In this document: piece after piece, positions 8,950 to 17,122 of the stretch
Layout of the letters: each line of letters starts with the position of its first letter
Position numbering within the stretch: the first letter of the stretch is position 1
NCBI RefSeq assembly: GCF_040372805.1
Contig: NZ_BAABWJ010000006.1
Coordinates: forward strand, 124,001 to 188,000
Reading direction: 5' to 3'
Length of the DNA: 64,000 nt
Source of the DNA: Pseudoteredinibacter isoporae_A
GTDB taxonomy: Bacteria > Pseudomonadota > Gammaproteobacteria > Pseudomonadales > Cellvibrionaceae
Program-made: the position numbers and the translations under genes
Notes under the pieces: generated by a model
Told to the model about the DNA's origin: nothing
The model's database searches: none
The model's input: the letters and a program-made list of their open reading frames with translations, nothing else

Positions 8950-10284
8950 TTAACGCAGACAGTCAGCCACATTGAAGGCGAGCTCCAGAACTTGCTGAGC
9001 ATTCAGGCGAGGGTCGCACTGTGAACGGTAACAGTTTTCCAGGTCAGCCTCACTCACATGGTAGCTACCGCCCAGACATTCTGTGACATGGGCTCCCGTC
9101 ATTTCAAGGTGCACACCGCCCGGGTGTTGGCCTTCGGCATTGAGCACGGCAAAGAAGTTCTGAATTTCCTTCAGGATCGCATCAAAAGAACGGGTCTTAA
9201 AACCGTTGCCTGAAGTCACCGTGTTCCCATGCATGGGATCGCTCGACCACACCACTGCGCGCCCTTCGCTCGCGACGCGTCTGGCCAATTGAGGGAGCTT
9301 ATCTCCAATCGTATCCGCTCCCATTCGAGTAATCAAAGTCAGGCGACCCGCGTCATTTTCAGGATTTAGACGATCAATCAAGGCCAGCAATTCATCAGCT
9401 TGCATATTCGGCCCCACTTTCACCCCTATGGGGTTATGAATACCGCGCATGTATTCAATATGAGCGCCATCCAGTTGACGGGTGCGTTCACCAATCCACA
9501 ACATATGCGCCGCGCAGTTGTACCACTGCCCGGAAAAACTGTCCTGGCGGGTCAGGGCTTGCTCATAGTCCAGCAACAACGCTTCGTGCGAGGTGTACAG
9601 ATCTGTACGTGATAAAGCGGGATGCGTTTCGCTGGTGACACCGCAGACTTCCATAAAGTCCAATGTATCCTGAATTCGGCTGGCCAGCGCCTGATAGCGT
9701 GCACACTGCTCGTTGCCTTCAACAAAATCCAGATTCCAGCGACTGACCTGGTGCAGATCGGCCATACCACCCTGCACCATTGAACGCAGTAAATTCAAGG
9801 TCGCCGTAGACTGATGATAGGCTTTTAACAAACGTTCAGGGTCGGGGTTGCGAGCCTGCTCAGTAAAATCGGTGGCATTCACAATATCGCCACGGTAACT
9901 GTCGAGGCTTAAACCATCACGGGTTTCGGTGTCTGAGGAACGGGGCTTGGCAAATTGCCCCGCAATGCGCCCCACTTTAACCACAGGCTTACGACCGGCA
10001 TAGGTCAACACAATGGCCATCTGAAGAATCACTTTCAGGGTATCGCGAATCTGATTCGCGGAAAAATCACGGAAGGATTCCGCACAATCCCCGCCCTGGA
10101 GCAAAAACGCTTTGCCCATTGCCACATCGGCAAGCTGTTGCTTCAGCCTCTCGGACTCCTTGGCAAAAACCAACGGAGGTTGTTGCGCTATTTGCTTAAG
10201 CACTTCAGCGTGGGCATCGGCATTCGGGTATTTGGGTTGCTGCAATATGGGGAATTGCTGCCAGCTATTGGGGGTCCAATCCAT
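8950..10284 (-). CDS. 3-deoxy-7-phosphoheptulonate (DAHP) synthase, class II
   Basis: The enzyme condenses phosphoenolpyruvate and erythrose 4-phosphate, the first step of the shikimate pathway. At 444 aa it is of the class II (plant/Mycobacterium AroA_II) type, unrelated in sequence to E. coli AroF/G/H. Visible family landmarks are the metal-binding Cys in LLQGGDCAESF, RIAGQFAKPRSSDTE, the GERTRQLDGAHIEYMRGIHNPIG-type region, and HPGGVHLEMTG near the C-terminus. It lacks the long N-terminal extension used by mycobacterial enzymes for inhibition by aromatic amino acids. The pathway continues in this window with tyrA-aroA and pheA at 37-41 kb. Confidence 0.95.
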   Translation of the reverse strand: MDWTPNSWQQFPILQQPKYPNADAHAEVLKQIAQQPPLVFAKESERLKQQLADVAMGKAFLLQGGDCAESFRDFSANQIRDTLKVILQMAIVLTYAGRKPVVKVGRIAGQFAKPRSSDTETRDGLSLDSYRGDIVNATDFTEQARNPDPERLLKAYHQSTATLNLLRSMVQGGMADLHQVSRWNLDFVEGNEQCARYQALASRIQDTLDFMEVCGVTSETHPALSRTDLYTSHEALLLDYEQALTRQDSFSGQWYNCAAHMLWIGERTRQLDGAHIEYMRGIHNPIGVKVGPNMQADELLALIDRLNPENDAGRLTLITRMGADTIGDKLPQLARRVASEGRAVVWSSDPMHGNTVTSGNGFKTRSFDAILKEIQNFFAVLNAEGQHPGGVHLEMTGAHVTECLGGSYHVSEADLENCYRSQCDPRLNAQQVLELAFNVADCLR

Positions 10285-10380
10285 GATCGTACTTCAATAT
10301 CGTCTGCAAAAAGTAAGAGCAGGGATTGTACCCGAATCAAAACAATAACAAAGGGGCAAAAGGTTTATAGATAAAGCAAG

Positions 10381-10734
10381 TCAGGCGCTGCCCTGCTCTT
10401 TACGTACGTTTTCAATCGCACACGTAATTACCGTTACATCACGATACCCCAAGCGACGCAGTTGTTCCGCCGCCAATGTTGCTCTCGCGCCCGAAGCACA
10501 GTGAATATACAAGGTCTGGGCTGGATCAGGGTGACTGTTGGACAATGTCATCTCCAACACTCCACGCGGTATGTTGATTGAGTTGGGTGCGGGTTGCTCG
10601 GTCACTTCCGCGGGCTCGCGAACATCAATAATCAATCCTTGGTTGAGTGACTGCTCAGCAAAGGCGTCTTCAGCACTCAAACAACGTAAATCCTGGCGGG
10701 CTTCACGAATAATGTCTGGAATCGGGCGTAACAT
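10381..10734 (-). CDS. Rhodanese-like domain protein
   Basis: A single rhodanese domain of 117 aa. The CH2A-type IIDVREPAE motif is at about 35-43 and the catalytic Cys79 lies in the active loop CASGARAT, so it should be able to carry a persulfide. The Arg at the sixth loop position fits a thiosulfate sulfurtransferase-type loop. The last residues lack the usual aromatic helix end. No signal peptide is visible, so it is probably cytoplasmic. It sits 96 bases upstream of the DAHP synthase on the same strand without an obvious functional link. Confidence 0.82.
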   Translation of the reverse strand: MLRPIPDIIREARQDLRCLSAEDAFAEQSLNQGLIIDVREPAEVTEQPAPNSINIPRGVLEMTLSNSHPDPAQTLYIHCASGARATLAAEQLRRLGYRDVTVITCAIENVRKEQGSA

Positions 10735-10808
10735 GATACTGGCTCCTGAATCATTTACATAATATTAGCAAAATCTAATAATAAAGCCAAATACCATAAT
10801 GCAACCCA

Positions 10809-11813
10809 TCAGTGATCTGCGCTCACTCTGTTGTCACAGTTCTTGGACGGCGAAATTTGCTGTAACAGCGCTTCCGGCACCCACCAACAAACATTTTCGA
10901 TCGTCAGTGAAGGATCAACAAAATCATTACGGAGCACAAATAATTTAGGCTTCCGGGTATTAAGCCATTCAATTTCATCAGCGAAATGTCTTTCAAATAA
11001 ACGACGCATCCGACCATCTTGCTCCGCGCGAAAGACGCCGTAGTTAATGCGTTCCAGAATCCATTCGTAGTCCTTGTGTATATACAAATAAACGGGATAC
11101 GGATAATACAAGGCGTAAGCATCGAAACTTTGAAGGCTCGGATGGCGCTCTCCCCAATAGCGCTCTTCAGCAATAAATTCATTCAGGCCACGGGGAATTG
11201 CATCAAAACGTCCGGCCTCCAGCATCGGAAACAAATTACTGTAGTGAGGAGTACCGACCAACTCAAGACCATTGGCCTGCAGGATTGAGTAATCCAACCA
11301 ATGCTGACCAAAACCAAAGCGCAAACGTTCACGCAGGTGACGTAATGTGCTTACCTGATAGAGTTTGTCCAGCGCTCCCTGCTGAGTCAACAACACTCGA
11401 AACCCCATAACACCGGCGATAAGATTATCGTTTGAACGCACTAATTCCGGCAATCGAAACTGGCGATGTTCCGTAAGTGTGGCAAAGATGGGGTAACGTC
11501 CCGAGCGTATCACCGAGACAGCGCGTTGCTGGGTTAAGGATTCAGTCCATGGACGAAGACGAATCGTCGGCGTCATATTGTCCGTATAGCTGAGAGCAAG
11601 CCTGATCGCCTCCGTGCGAAATTGGTATCGCACATTGGTTTGGAAAAACCAAAGATCAACAGACTCAGTTTTGTGATCGGCAACGGCATTCGGTGACTTG
11701 GCAAAGACACTGACGCCAACCGCAATCAGCAACACAGCAAGCTGGCTACGTCTTCGAACTGAACGCAGAGGGGCGGCACAACAATATTCTAGACAGGCGA
11801 ACAAACGAAACAA
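10809..11813 (-). CDS. Periplasmic substrate-binding-like protein (SBP_bac_3 fold)
   Basis: A 334-aa protein with a hydrophobic segment near residues 24-40 ending in a possible signal peptidase site before ADHK; the Arg-rich start could instead be a misplaced upstream start. The rest resembles the periplasmic binding protein type 2 fold of amino-acid-binding proteins but lacks clear ligand-binding residues. The usual transporter genes are missing next to it, as is common for orphan binding-protein-like sensors or enzymes in aquatic gammaproteobacteria. The function is unknown. It is read away from the sucCD terminator and towards the rhodanese gene. Confidence 0.65.
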   Translation of the reverse strand: MFRLFACLEYCCAAPLRSVRRRSQLAVLLIAVGVSVFAKSPNAVADHKTESVDLWFFQTNVRYQFRTEAIRLALSYTDNMTPTIRLRPWTESLTQQRAVSVIRSGRYPIFATLTEHRQFRLPELVRSNDNLIAGVMGFRVLLTQQGALDKLYQVSTLRHLRERLRFGFGQHWLDYSILQANGLELVGTPHYSNLFPMLEAGRFDAIPRGLNEFIAEERYWGERHPSLQSFDAYALYYPYPVYLYIHKDYEWILERINYGVFRAEQDGRMRRLFERHFADEIEWLNTRKPKLFVLRNDFVDPSLTIENVCWWVPEALLQQISPSKNCDNRVSADH

Positions 11814-11943
11814 GACGACATTCCCTGAATTTATCGGGTTTTAGCATCCATACACCTGTTAAGCAGTGTACTGCTGCTCAAGACAACACGCCAGCACTCT
11901 CTGAGTGAACACTCAAGCATCCGGAACGAGCAACAACACGCAG

Positions 11944-11982
11944 GCACAAAAAAGGCGGGCATATAGCCCGCCTTTTTTGTGC
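11944..11982. terminator. Bidirectional rho-independent terminator after sucD
   Basis: A 17-bp perfect stem (GCACAAAAAAGGCGGGC with its complement) around a 5-base ATATA loop, with A- and T-runs built into the stem. It lies 11 bases beyond the sucD stop codon. Confidence 0.93.
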
Positions 11983-11993
11983 AACAAAAGTGT

Positions 11994-12866
11994 TTACCAA
12001 CCGGTAATTTCTTTCAATGCTTCGCCGATGTCGGCCAAAGAACGTACGGTTTTAACACCTGCGTCCTGAAGGGCAGCAAATTTCTCATCAGCAGTACCCT
12101 TACCACCAGAAATAATTGCACCGGCATGACCCATGCGCTTACCTGGAGGTGCAGTAACACCTGCGATGTAAGAAACAACAGGCTTGGTTACATTTTCTTT
12201 AATGTAAGCTGCAGCTTCTTCTTCTGCTGTACCACCGATTTCACCGATCATAACAATCGCTTCGGTTTTGTCATCGTTCTGGAACATTTCCAGAATGTCG
12301 ATGAAGTTGGAACCTGGAATCGGGTCACCACCAATACCAACACAGGTAGACTGACCGTAACCGAAATCGGTCGTTTGCTTAACCGCTTCATAAGTCAGAG
12401 TACCGGAACGAGATACGATACCAACCTTACCTGGCAAGTGAATGTGACCCGGCATAATACCGATCTTACATTCGCCTGGAGTGATTACGCCTGGGCAGTT
12501 AGGACCGATCAGGCGAACGCCCAACTCGTCACACTTCACTTTCGCGTCCAGCATGTCCAGTGTTGGAATGCCTTCAGTGATACAAACGATCAGCTTAACA
12601 CCGGAGTGAGCCGCTTCCAGGATAGAATCCTTACAGAAAGGCGCAGGTACGTAGATCACAGAAGCGTCAGCACCTGTCGCTTCAACGGCTTCACGCATGG
12701 TGTTGAATACTGGCAGACCCAAGTGAGTTGTGCCGCCCTTGCCTGGTGTTACACCACCAACCATGTTTGTGCCGTACTCAATGGCTTGCTCAGAGTGGAA
12801 AGTACCCTGAGAACCGGTGAAACCCTGACACAATACTTTAGTGTTCTTGTCGATTAAAACGCTCAT
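11994..12866 (-). CDS. sucD: Succinate-CoA ligase (ADP-forming) alpha subunit
   Basis: SucD (290 aa) holds the CoA-binding domain and the phosphorylated His of succinyl-CoA synthetase, which couples succinyl-CoA cleavage to ATP or GTP formation in the TCA cycle. The N-terminal CoA site GFTGSQGTFHSEQAIEYG is present. The active-site His lies in GHAGAIISGGKGTADEK, and GPNCPGVITPGECKIGIMPG is the family signature. Its start codon directly follows the sucC stop codon, so the subunits are co-translated in equal amounts. Confidence 0.98.
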   Translation of the reverse strand: MSVLIDKNTKVLCQGFTGSQGTFHSEQAIEYGTNMVGGVTPGKGGTTHLGLPVFNTMREAVEATGADASVIYVPAPFCKDSILEAAHSGVKLIVCITEGIPTLDMLDAKVKCDELGVRLIGPNCPGVITPGECKIGIMPGHIHLPGKVGIVSRSGTLTYEAVKQTTDFGYGQSTCVGIGGDPIPGSNFIDILEMFQNDDKTEAIVMIGEIGGTAEEEAAAYIKENVTKPVVSYIAGVTAPPGKRMGHAGAIISGGKGTADEKFAALQDAGVKTVRSLADIGEALKEITGW

Positions 12867-14033
12867 TTATTTGCCCTCCGCAGCTTTTACAACCTGCTGA
12901 GCAGCATCGGTCAAGCTAGTTGCCGCAATAATGTTCAAACCGCTGTCTGCCAGTACTTTTGCGCCCAGCTCAGCGTTGTTACCTTCCAGACGTACAACGA
13001 CAGGTACTTTTACGCCCACTTCTTCAACTGCACCGATAACGCCTTCAGCGATCAGGTCACAGCGAACAATACCGCCGAAGATGTTGATCAGAACGGCTTC
13101 AACACTCTCGTCAGACAAGATGATTTTGAACGCTTCAACAACGCGCTCTTTGGTCGCGCCGCCACCTACGTCCAGGAAGTTTGCAGGTGCACCACCGTGC
13201 AACTTAACAATGTCCATGGTACCCATGGCCAGACCTGCACCGTTCACCATGCAGCCGATGTTGCCATCCAGTGCAACGTAGTTCAGTTCCCACTTAGCGG
13301 CGTGCGCTTCACGCTCGTCTTCCTGAGTAGGATCGTGCATTTCTTTGATCTTAGGCTGACGATACAGAGCGTTGGAATCGATATTGATTTTACCGTCCAA
13401 GCAGTGCAGATTGCCTTGCTCAGTGATGACCAGCGGGTTGATTTCTAGCAGTGCGAAATCGTGGTCCTGGAACATTTGGGCCAGACCCAGGAAGATTTTG
13501 GTGAACTGCTTGATCTGGTCGCCTTTCAAACCCAATTGGAAAGCCAGGTCGCGAGCCTGATATGGCTGAGCGCCAACCAGAGGGTCGATTTCTGCTTTCA
13601 GGATTTTTTCAGGGGTTTCTTCAGCAACTTTTTCAATCTCTACACCGCCTTCGGTGGAGGCCATGAAAACAATGCGACGAGTAGAACGGTCCACTACTGC
13701 ACCCAGGTACAATTCCTGATCGATATCGGTGCAGGACTCAACCAGAATACGGCTAACAGGCTGACCATTTTCGTCTGTTTGGTAAGTGACCAGGTTGTTG
13801 CCCAGCCACTGCTTGGCAAACTCTTCGATTTCCGCCTTGCTATCAACCAGCTTTACACCGCCAGCCTTACCACGGCCACCTGCGTGAACCTGAGCTTTTA
13901 CTACCCACTTGTCACCACCGATAATAGCGGCAGCGCCTGCGGCTTCAGCGGGTGTCTCAGCAGCGACCCCTTTGGAGACCGGCAAACCGTATTCGGCAAA
14001 CAACTGTTTGGCCTGATACTCATGCAAATTCAT
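12867..14033 (-). CDS. sucC: Succinate-CoA ligase (ADP-forming) beta subunit
   Basis: SucC (388 aa, same length as E. coli) contains the ATP-grasp domain that binds nucleotide (KAQVHAGGRGKAGGVK near residues 46-61) and the C-terminal domain that contacts SucD (NIFGGIVRCDLIAEG). It begins MNLHEYQAKQLF, the standard SucC start. It forms an operon with sucD; the 249-base gap to lpdA upstream may hold a separate promoter, as no coding sequence fits there. Confidence 0.98.
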   Translation of the reverse strand: MNLHEYQAKQLFAEYGLPVSKGVAAETPAEAAGAAAIIGGDKWVVKAQVHAGGRGKAGGVKLVDSKAEIEEFAKQWLGNNLVTYQTDENGQPVSRILVESCTDIDQELYLGAVVDRSTRRIVFMASTEGGVEIEKVAEETPEKILKAEIDPLVGAQPYQARDLAFQLGLKGDQIKQFTKIFLGLAQMFQDHDFALLEINPLVITEQGNLHCLDGKINIDSNALYRQPKIKEMHDPTQEDEREAHAAKWELNYVALDGNIGCMVNGAGLAMGTMDIVKLHGGAPANFLDVGGGATKERVVEAFKIILSDESVEAVLINIFGGIVRCDLIAEGVIGAVEEVGVKVPVVVRLEGNNAELGAKVLADSGLNIIAATSLTDAAQQVVKAAEGK

Positions 14034-14282
14034 GATGCTTTTCCGTTAATTGATCCAATGCTGCGAACAGCATATTTCTGTTTACACAACGCCAGTGCAC
14101 AATGCGCGAGCGTCCTAAATTGTGTCATGTTCGAGCAGCTCTACGTGATTCAGCTGCCTAGCCATTCCCGCCAAGTTCGAACACAACTGGGGCAACACCC
14201 CTAAATCCATTTGTTTTGTTGTTATTCCTTTAGCCCGCCCTGCCATATCAAATGACAGGGAGCGAGCAAATTCCTGCGGCGC

Positions 14283-15728
14283 TTACTTCTTGCGACGCTT
14301 GCGATTTGGCATGTGGATCGCGTGACCATTCACTGCCAGGGCCGCCTCTTTAACCGCTTCGGAGAAAGTCGGGTGACCAAATACGGTCATACCGATATCT
14401 TCGGCGGTTGTACCAAATTCCATCGCCAGAGCCACCTGCTGAACCAGATCAGCGGCGTTTGGTCCTACAATGTGGCAACCCAGTACACGATCGGTTTTAG
14501 CGTCGGCGATCATTTTCACCATACCTTCCGCTTCATCGGCGGCTACTGCACGACCAATCGCGACGAATGGGAATACACCAACATTGTACTCTTCACCGTC
14601 CGCTTTCACCTGCTCTTCGGTACGACCGACTGCCGCAACCTCTGGGTGGGTGTAAATAACGCTCGGGATAATATCGTAGTTTACCAGAGGCTTCTGGCCA
14701 GCAATACGCTCGGCAACCATAACGCCCTCTTCTGAGCCTTTATGCGCCAGCATTGGGCCACGAACCACGTCACCAATCGCCCAAACGCCTGGTGCGCTGG
14801 TGGAACACAGATCATTTACGTAGATCAGACCACGCTCATCCAGGTTTACACCGCTGTCGCCAGCCAACAGGCCTTCGGTGTATGGACGACGGCCAACACA
14901 AACAACCAGCTTGTCGAAGGTTTCTTTCTGCTCATTGCCTTCAGCGTCGGTGTAAGTCACCTCAACCTCTTTACCCTTCACTTCACTGCCGGTAACACGA
15001 CAGCTGGTGCGGATATCCAGACCTTGCTTGGTCAGGATCTTGCGAGTTTCTTTAGCGATCTGCTGATCCATATTGGCCAGGAAGCTGTCCAGAGCTTCTA
15101 GACAAACCACTTTGGACCCCAAACGACCCCACACTGAGCCCAGTTCCAAACCGATAACGCCTGCACCAATAACACCCAAACGCTCTGGAACCTCGGAAAA
15201 TTCCAAGGCACCGGTAGAATCGACGATGACGTCGCCATCAACAGGGGCAACCGGGATATCAACAGGAACCGAACCGGACGCCAGAATCACATTGTCTGCA
15301 TCCAGAACCGAAACATTGCCATCGTTATCGGTCAGCTCAACCTGACGACCCGCCAGCAGTTTGCCGGTCCCGTACAAAGAGGTCACTTTGTTGGACTTAA
15401 ACAAACCAGCGATACCACCGGACATTTGCTTAACAATTTTCTCTTTACGAGCAATCATCGAAGGAACATCAATGCTCACATCACCCGTGTTGATACCGTG
15501 AGACTGATAGTCCGATTTTGCAGCATGATACTTGTGGGAAGAATCCAACAGAGCTTTGGATGGGATACAGCCAACATTCAAGCAAGTGCCGCCATTAACG
15601 CCTGCGCCGCTGCTGTCTTTCCACTTTTCAATACAGGCGGTCTTCAGACCTAACTGGGCAGCGCGAATGGCTGCAACATAACCGGCAGGGCCGGAGCCAA
15701 TGACAATCACATCGTATTTGTCTGACAT
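14283..15728 (-). CDS. lpdA: Dihydrolipoyl dehydrogenase (E3)
   Basis: A 481-aa flavoprotein disulfide oxidoreductase. It re-oxidises dihydrolipoamide on the E2 of 2-oxoglutarate dehydrogenase. The FAD Rossmann motif is VIGSGPAGYVAAI, the redox-active disulfide lies in GGTCLNVGCIPSKALL, the NAD motif is VIGAGVIGLELGSVW, and the C-terminal His-Glu pair lies in GHPTFSEAVKEA. It ends with a basic tail, as many gammaproteobacterial Lpd proteins do. It lies downstream of sucB, separated by a hairpin with a T-run on the coding strand, so its expression may be partly uncoupled from sucAB. The same E3 may serve other dehydrogenase complexes. Confidence 0.97.
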   Translation of the reverse strand: MSDKYDVIVIGSGPAGYVAAIRAAQLGLKTACIEKWKDSSGAGVNGGTCLNVGCIPSKALLDSSHKYHAAKSDYQSHGINTGDVSIDVPSMIARKEKIVKQMSGGIAGLFKSNKVTSLYGTGKLLAGRQVELTDNDGNVSVLDADNVILASGSVPVDIPVAPVDGDVIVDSTGALEFSEVPERLGVIGAGVIGLELGSVWGRLGSKVVCLEALDSFLANMDQQIAKETRKILTKQGLDIRTSCRVTGSEVKGKEVEVTYTDAEGNEQKETFDKLVVCVGRRPYTEGLLAGDSGVNLDERGLIYVNDLCSTSAPGVWAIGDVVRGPMLAHKGSEEGVMVAERIAGQKPLVNYDIIPSVIYTHPEVAAVGRTEEQVKADGEEYNVGVFPFVAIGRAVAADEAEGMVKMIADAKTDRVLGCHIVGPNAADLVQQVALAMEFGTTAEDIGMTVFGHPTFSEAVKEAALAVNGHAIHMPNRKRRKK

Positions 15729-15760
15729 AGATGATTCCCAACTTGTTCTTTCTAAATATG

Positions 15761-15799
15761 AAAAAGCCCAGTGTATGGCTTTGTCTGCTTACACTGGGC
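15761..15799 (-). terminator. Intrinsic terminator or attenuator between sucB and lpdA
   Basis: On the minus strand a 10-bp perfect stem (GCCCAGTGTA / TACACTGGGC) is followed directly by TTTTT. It lies in the 90-base gap between the sucB stop and lpdA start, so it would reduce rather than fully block readthrough if the operon is continuous. Confidence 0.7.
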
Positions 15800-15818
15800 A
15801 AGAGTGTTTACAATAAGA

Positions 15819-17036
15819 TTACAGTTCCAGCAGGATACGAGCCGGGTCTTCCAGCATATCCTTGATGGCTACCAGGAACTGAACAGCGTCTTTACCATCA
15901 ACCAGACGGTGATCGTAGGACAAGGCCAGATACATCATTGGCAGAATTTTTACTTCACCATTAACTGCCATCGGACGTTCCTGGATTTTGTGCATACCCA
16001 GAATGGCCGTTTGAGGCGGATTAATGATTGGGGTAGACATCAAAGAACCGAATACACCACCGTTGGTGATAGAGAAGGTTCCCCCAGTCATTTCGTCCAT
16101 GGTCAGCTTGCCATCACGGGCGCGCAAACCAAAATCACGAATGGTGTTTTCTACTTCCGCAAGGCTCATGTGCTCGGCGTTTCGCAAAACCGGAACCACC
16201 AAACCTTTATCAGTAGAGACTGCAACACTCACATCCTGATAACCGTGATACACCACGTCATCGCCGTCGATAGAAGCATTCACCGCCGGGAAACGACGCA
16301 AAGCTTCAGTCGCTGCTTTTACAAAGAAGCCCATGAAACCCAAACGGGTGCCATTGTGGCTCTTTTCAAACATGTCTTTGTATTTAGATCGCAATGCCAT
16401 AACCGGCGCCATGTTCACCTCATTGAAGGTGGTCAACATCGCTGTACCTTGCGTGGTTTCCATCAAACGCTCTGCGATACGCTTACGCATGCGCGTCATG
16501 GGTACACGTTTTTCGATACGCTCACCCGCTGGCAAAGTAATGCCATTCGCAGCGGCAGCAGGTGCGGCTTTCGCAGCGGCGGCCGGCGCAGCAGCCGGTG
16601 CGGCGGCTGGAGCCGCTTTATGATTGGCAACATCTTCTTTGGTGATGCGGCCGTCTTTACCGGTGCCTTTAACAGCCGCCAGGTCGATACCTTTTTCGTC
16701 GGCCAGTTTACGAGCGGATGGGCTGGCAATCGCATCACCATCAGAGGCTTCTTCGGCAGCAGCGGGTGCTGATGCAGCGGTAGGAGCTTCCGCAACAGCG
16801 CCGGCTTCGATGATCGCCAACACGTCTTCAGAAACTACCGTGTCGCCTTCAGCTTTTAATACTTCTTTTAAAACACCATCAACCGGAGACACCACTTCCT
16901 GGGTCACTTTGTCGGTTTCAATATCAACGATAGGCTCATCACGAGCGACCGCTTCACCTGGCTGCTTGTGCCAGGTTGCCACTTCACCGTCTTGGACAGA
17001 CTCTGGAAACGTAGGAGTTTTAATTTCAATAGTCAT
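15819..17036 (-). CDS. sucB: 2-oxoglutarate dehydrogenase E2, dihydrolipoyl succinyltransferase
   Basis: SucB (405 aa) transfers the succinyl group to CoA. It has an N-terminal lipoyl domain with the lipoylated Lys in IETDKVTQEV (about residue 43), a peripheral-subunit-binding domain (SPSARKLADEKGIDL), an Ala/Pro-rich linker, and a catalytic core ending in the active-site motif YDHRLVDGKDAV. I chose the ATG at 17036 (protein starts MTIEIKTP): an AGGAA-type ribosome site precedes it. A longer frame to 17084 would add 16 residues of Pro/Arg-rich sequence that matches no SucB. Confidence 0.97.
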   Translation of the reverse strand: MTIEIKTPTFPESVQDGEVATWHKQPGEAVARDEPIVDIETDKVTQEVVSPVDGVLKEVLKAEGDTVVSEDVLAIIEAGAVAEAPTAASAPAAAEEASDGDAIASPSARKLADEKGIDLAAVKGTGKDGRITKEDVANHKAAPAAAPAAAPAAAAKAAPAAAANGITLPAGERIEKRVPMTRMRKRIAERLMETTQGTAMLTTFNEVNMAPVMALRSKYKDMFEKSHNGTRLGFMGFFVKAATEALRRFPAVNASIDGDDVVYHGYQDVSVAVSTDKGLVVPVLRNAEHMSLAEVENTIRDFGLRARDGKLTMDEMTGGTFSITNGGVFGSLMSTPIINPPQTAILGMHKIQERPMAVNGEVKILPMMYLALSYDHRLVDGKDAVQFLVAIKDMLEDPARILLEL

Positions 17037-17122
17037 TTTGTCGTTTTTCCTTCTAGGCCAGGGCCCTCGCCCTGGCGCTGTCAATATCTGGGTTCGAGAT
17101 TGATAAATTGTTTAACCAGGCT

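Noticed and set aside
16496..16795. Minus-strand 99-residue frame inside sucB
   Set aside because: It overlaps the Ala/Pro-rich linker of sucB in another frame; the sucB frame is certain.
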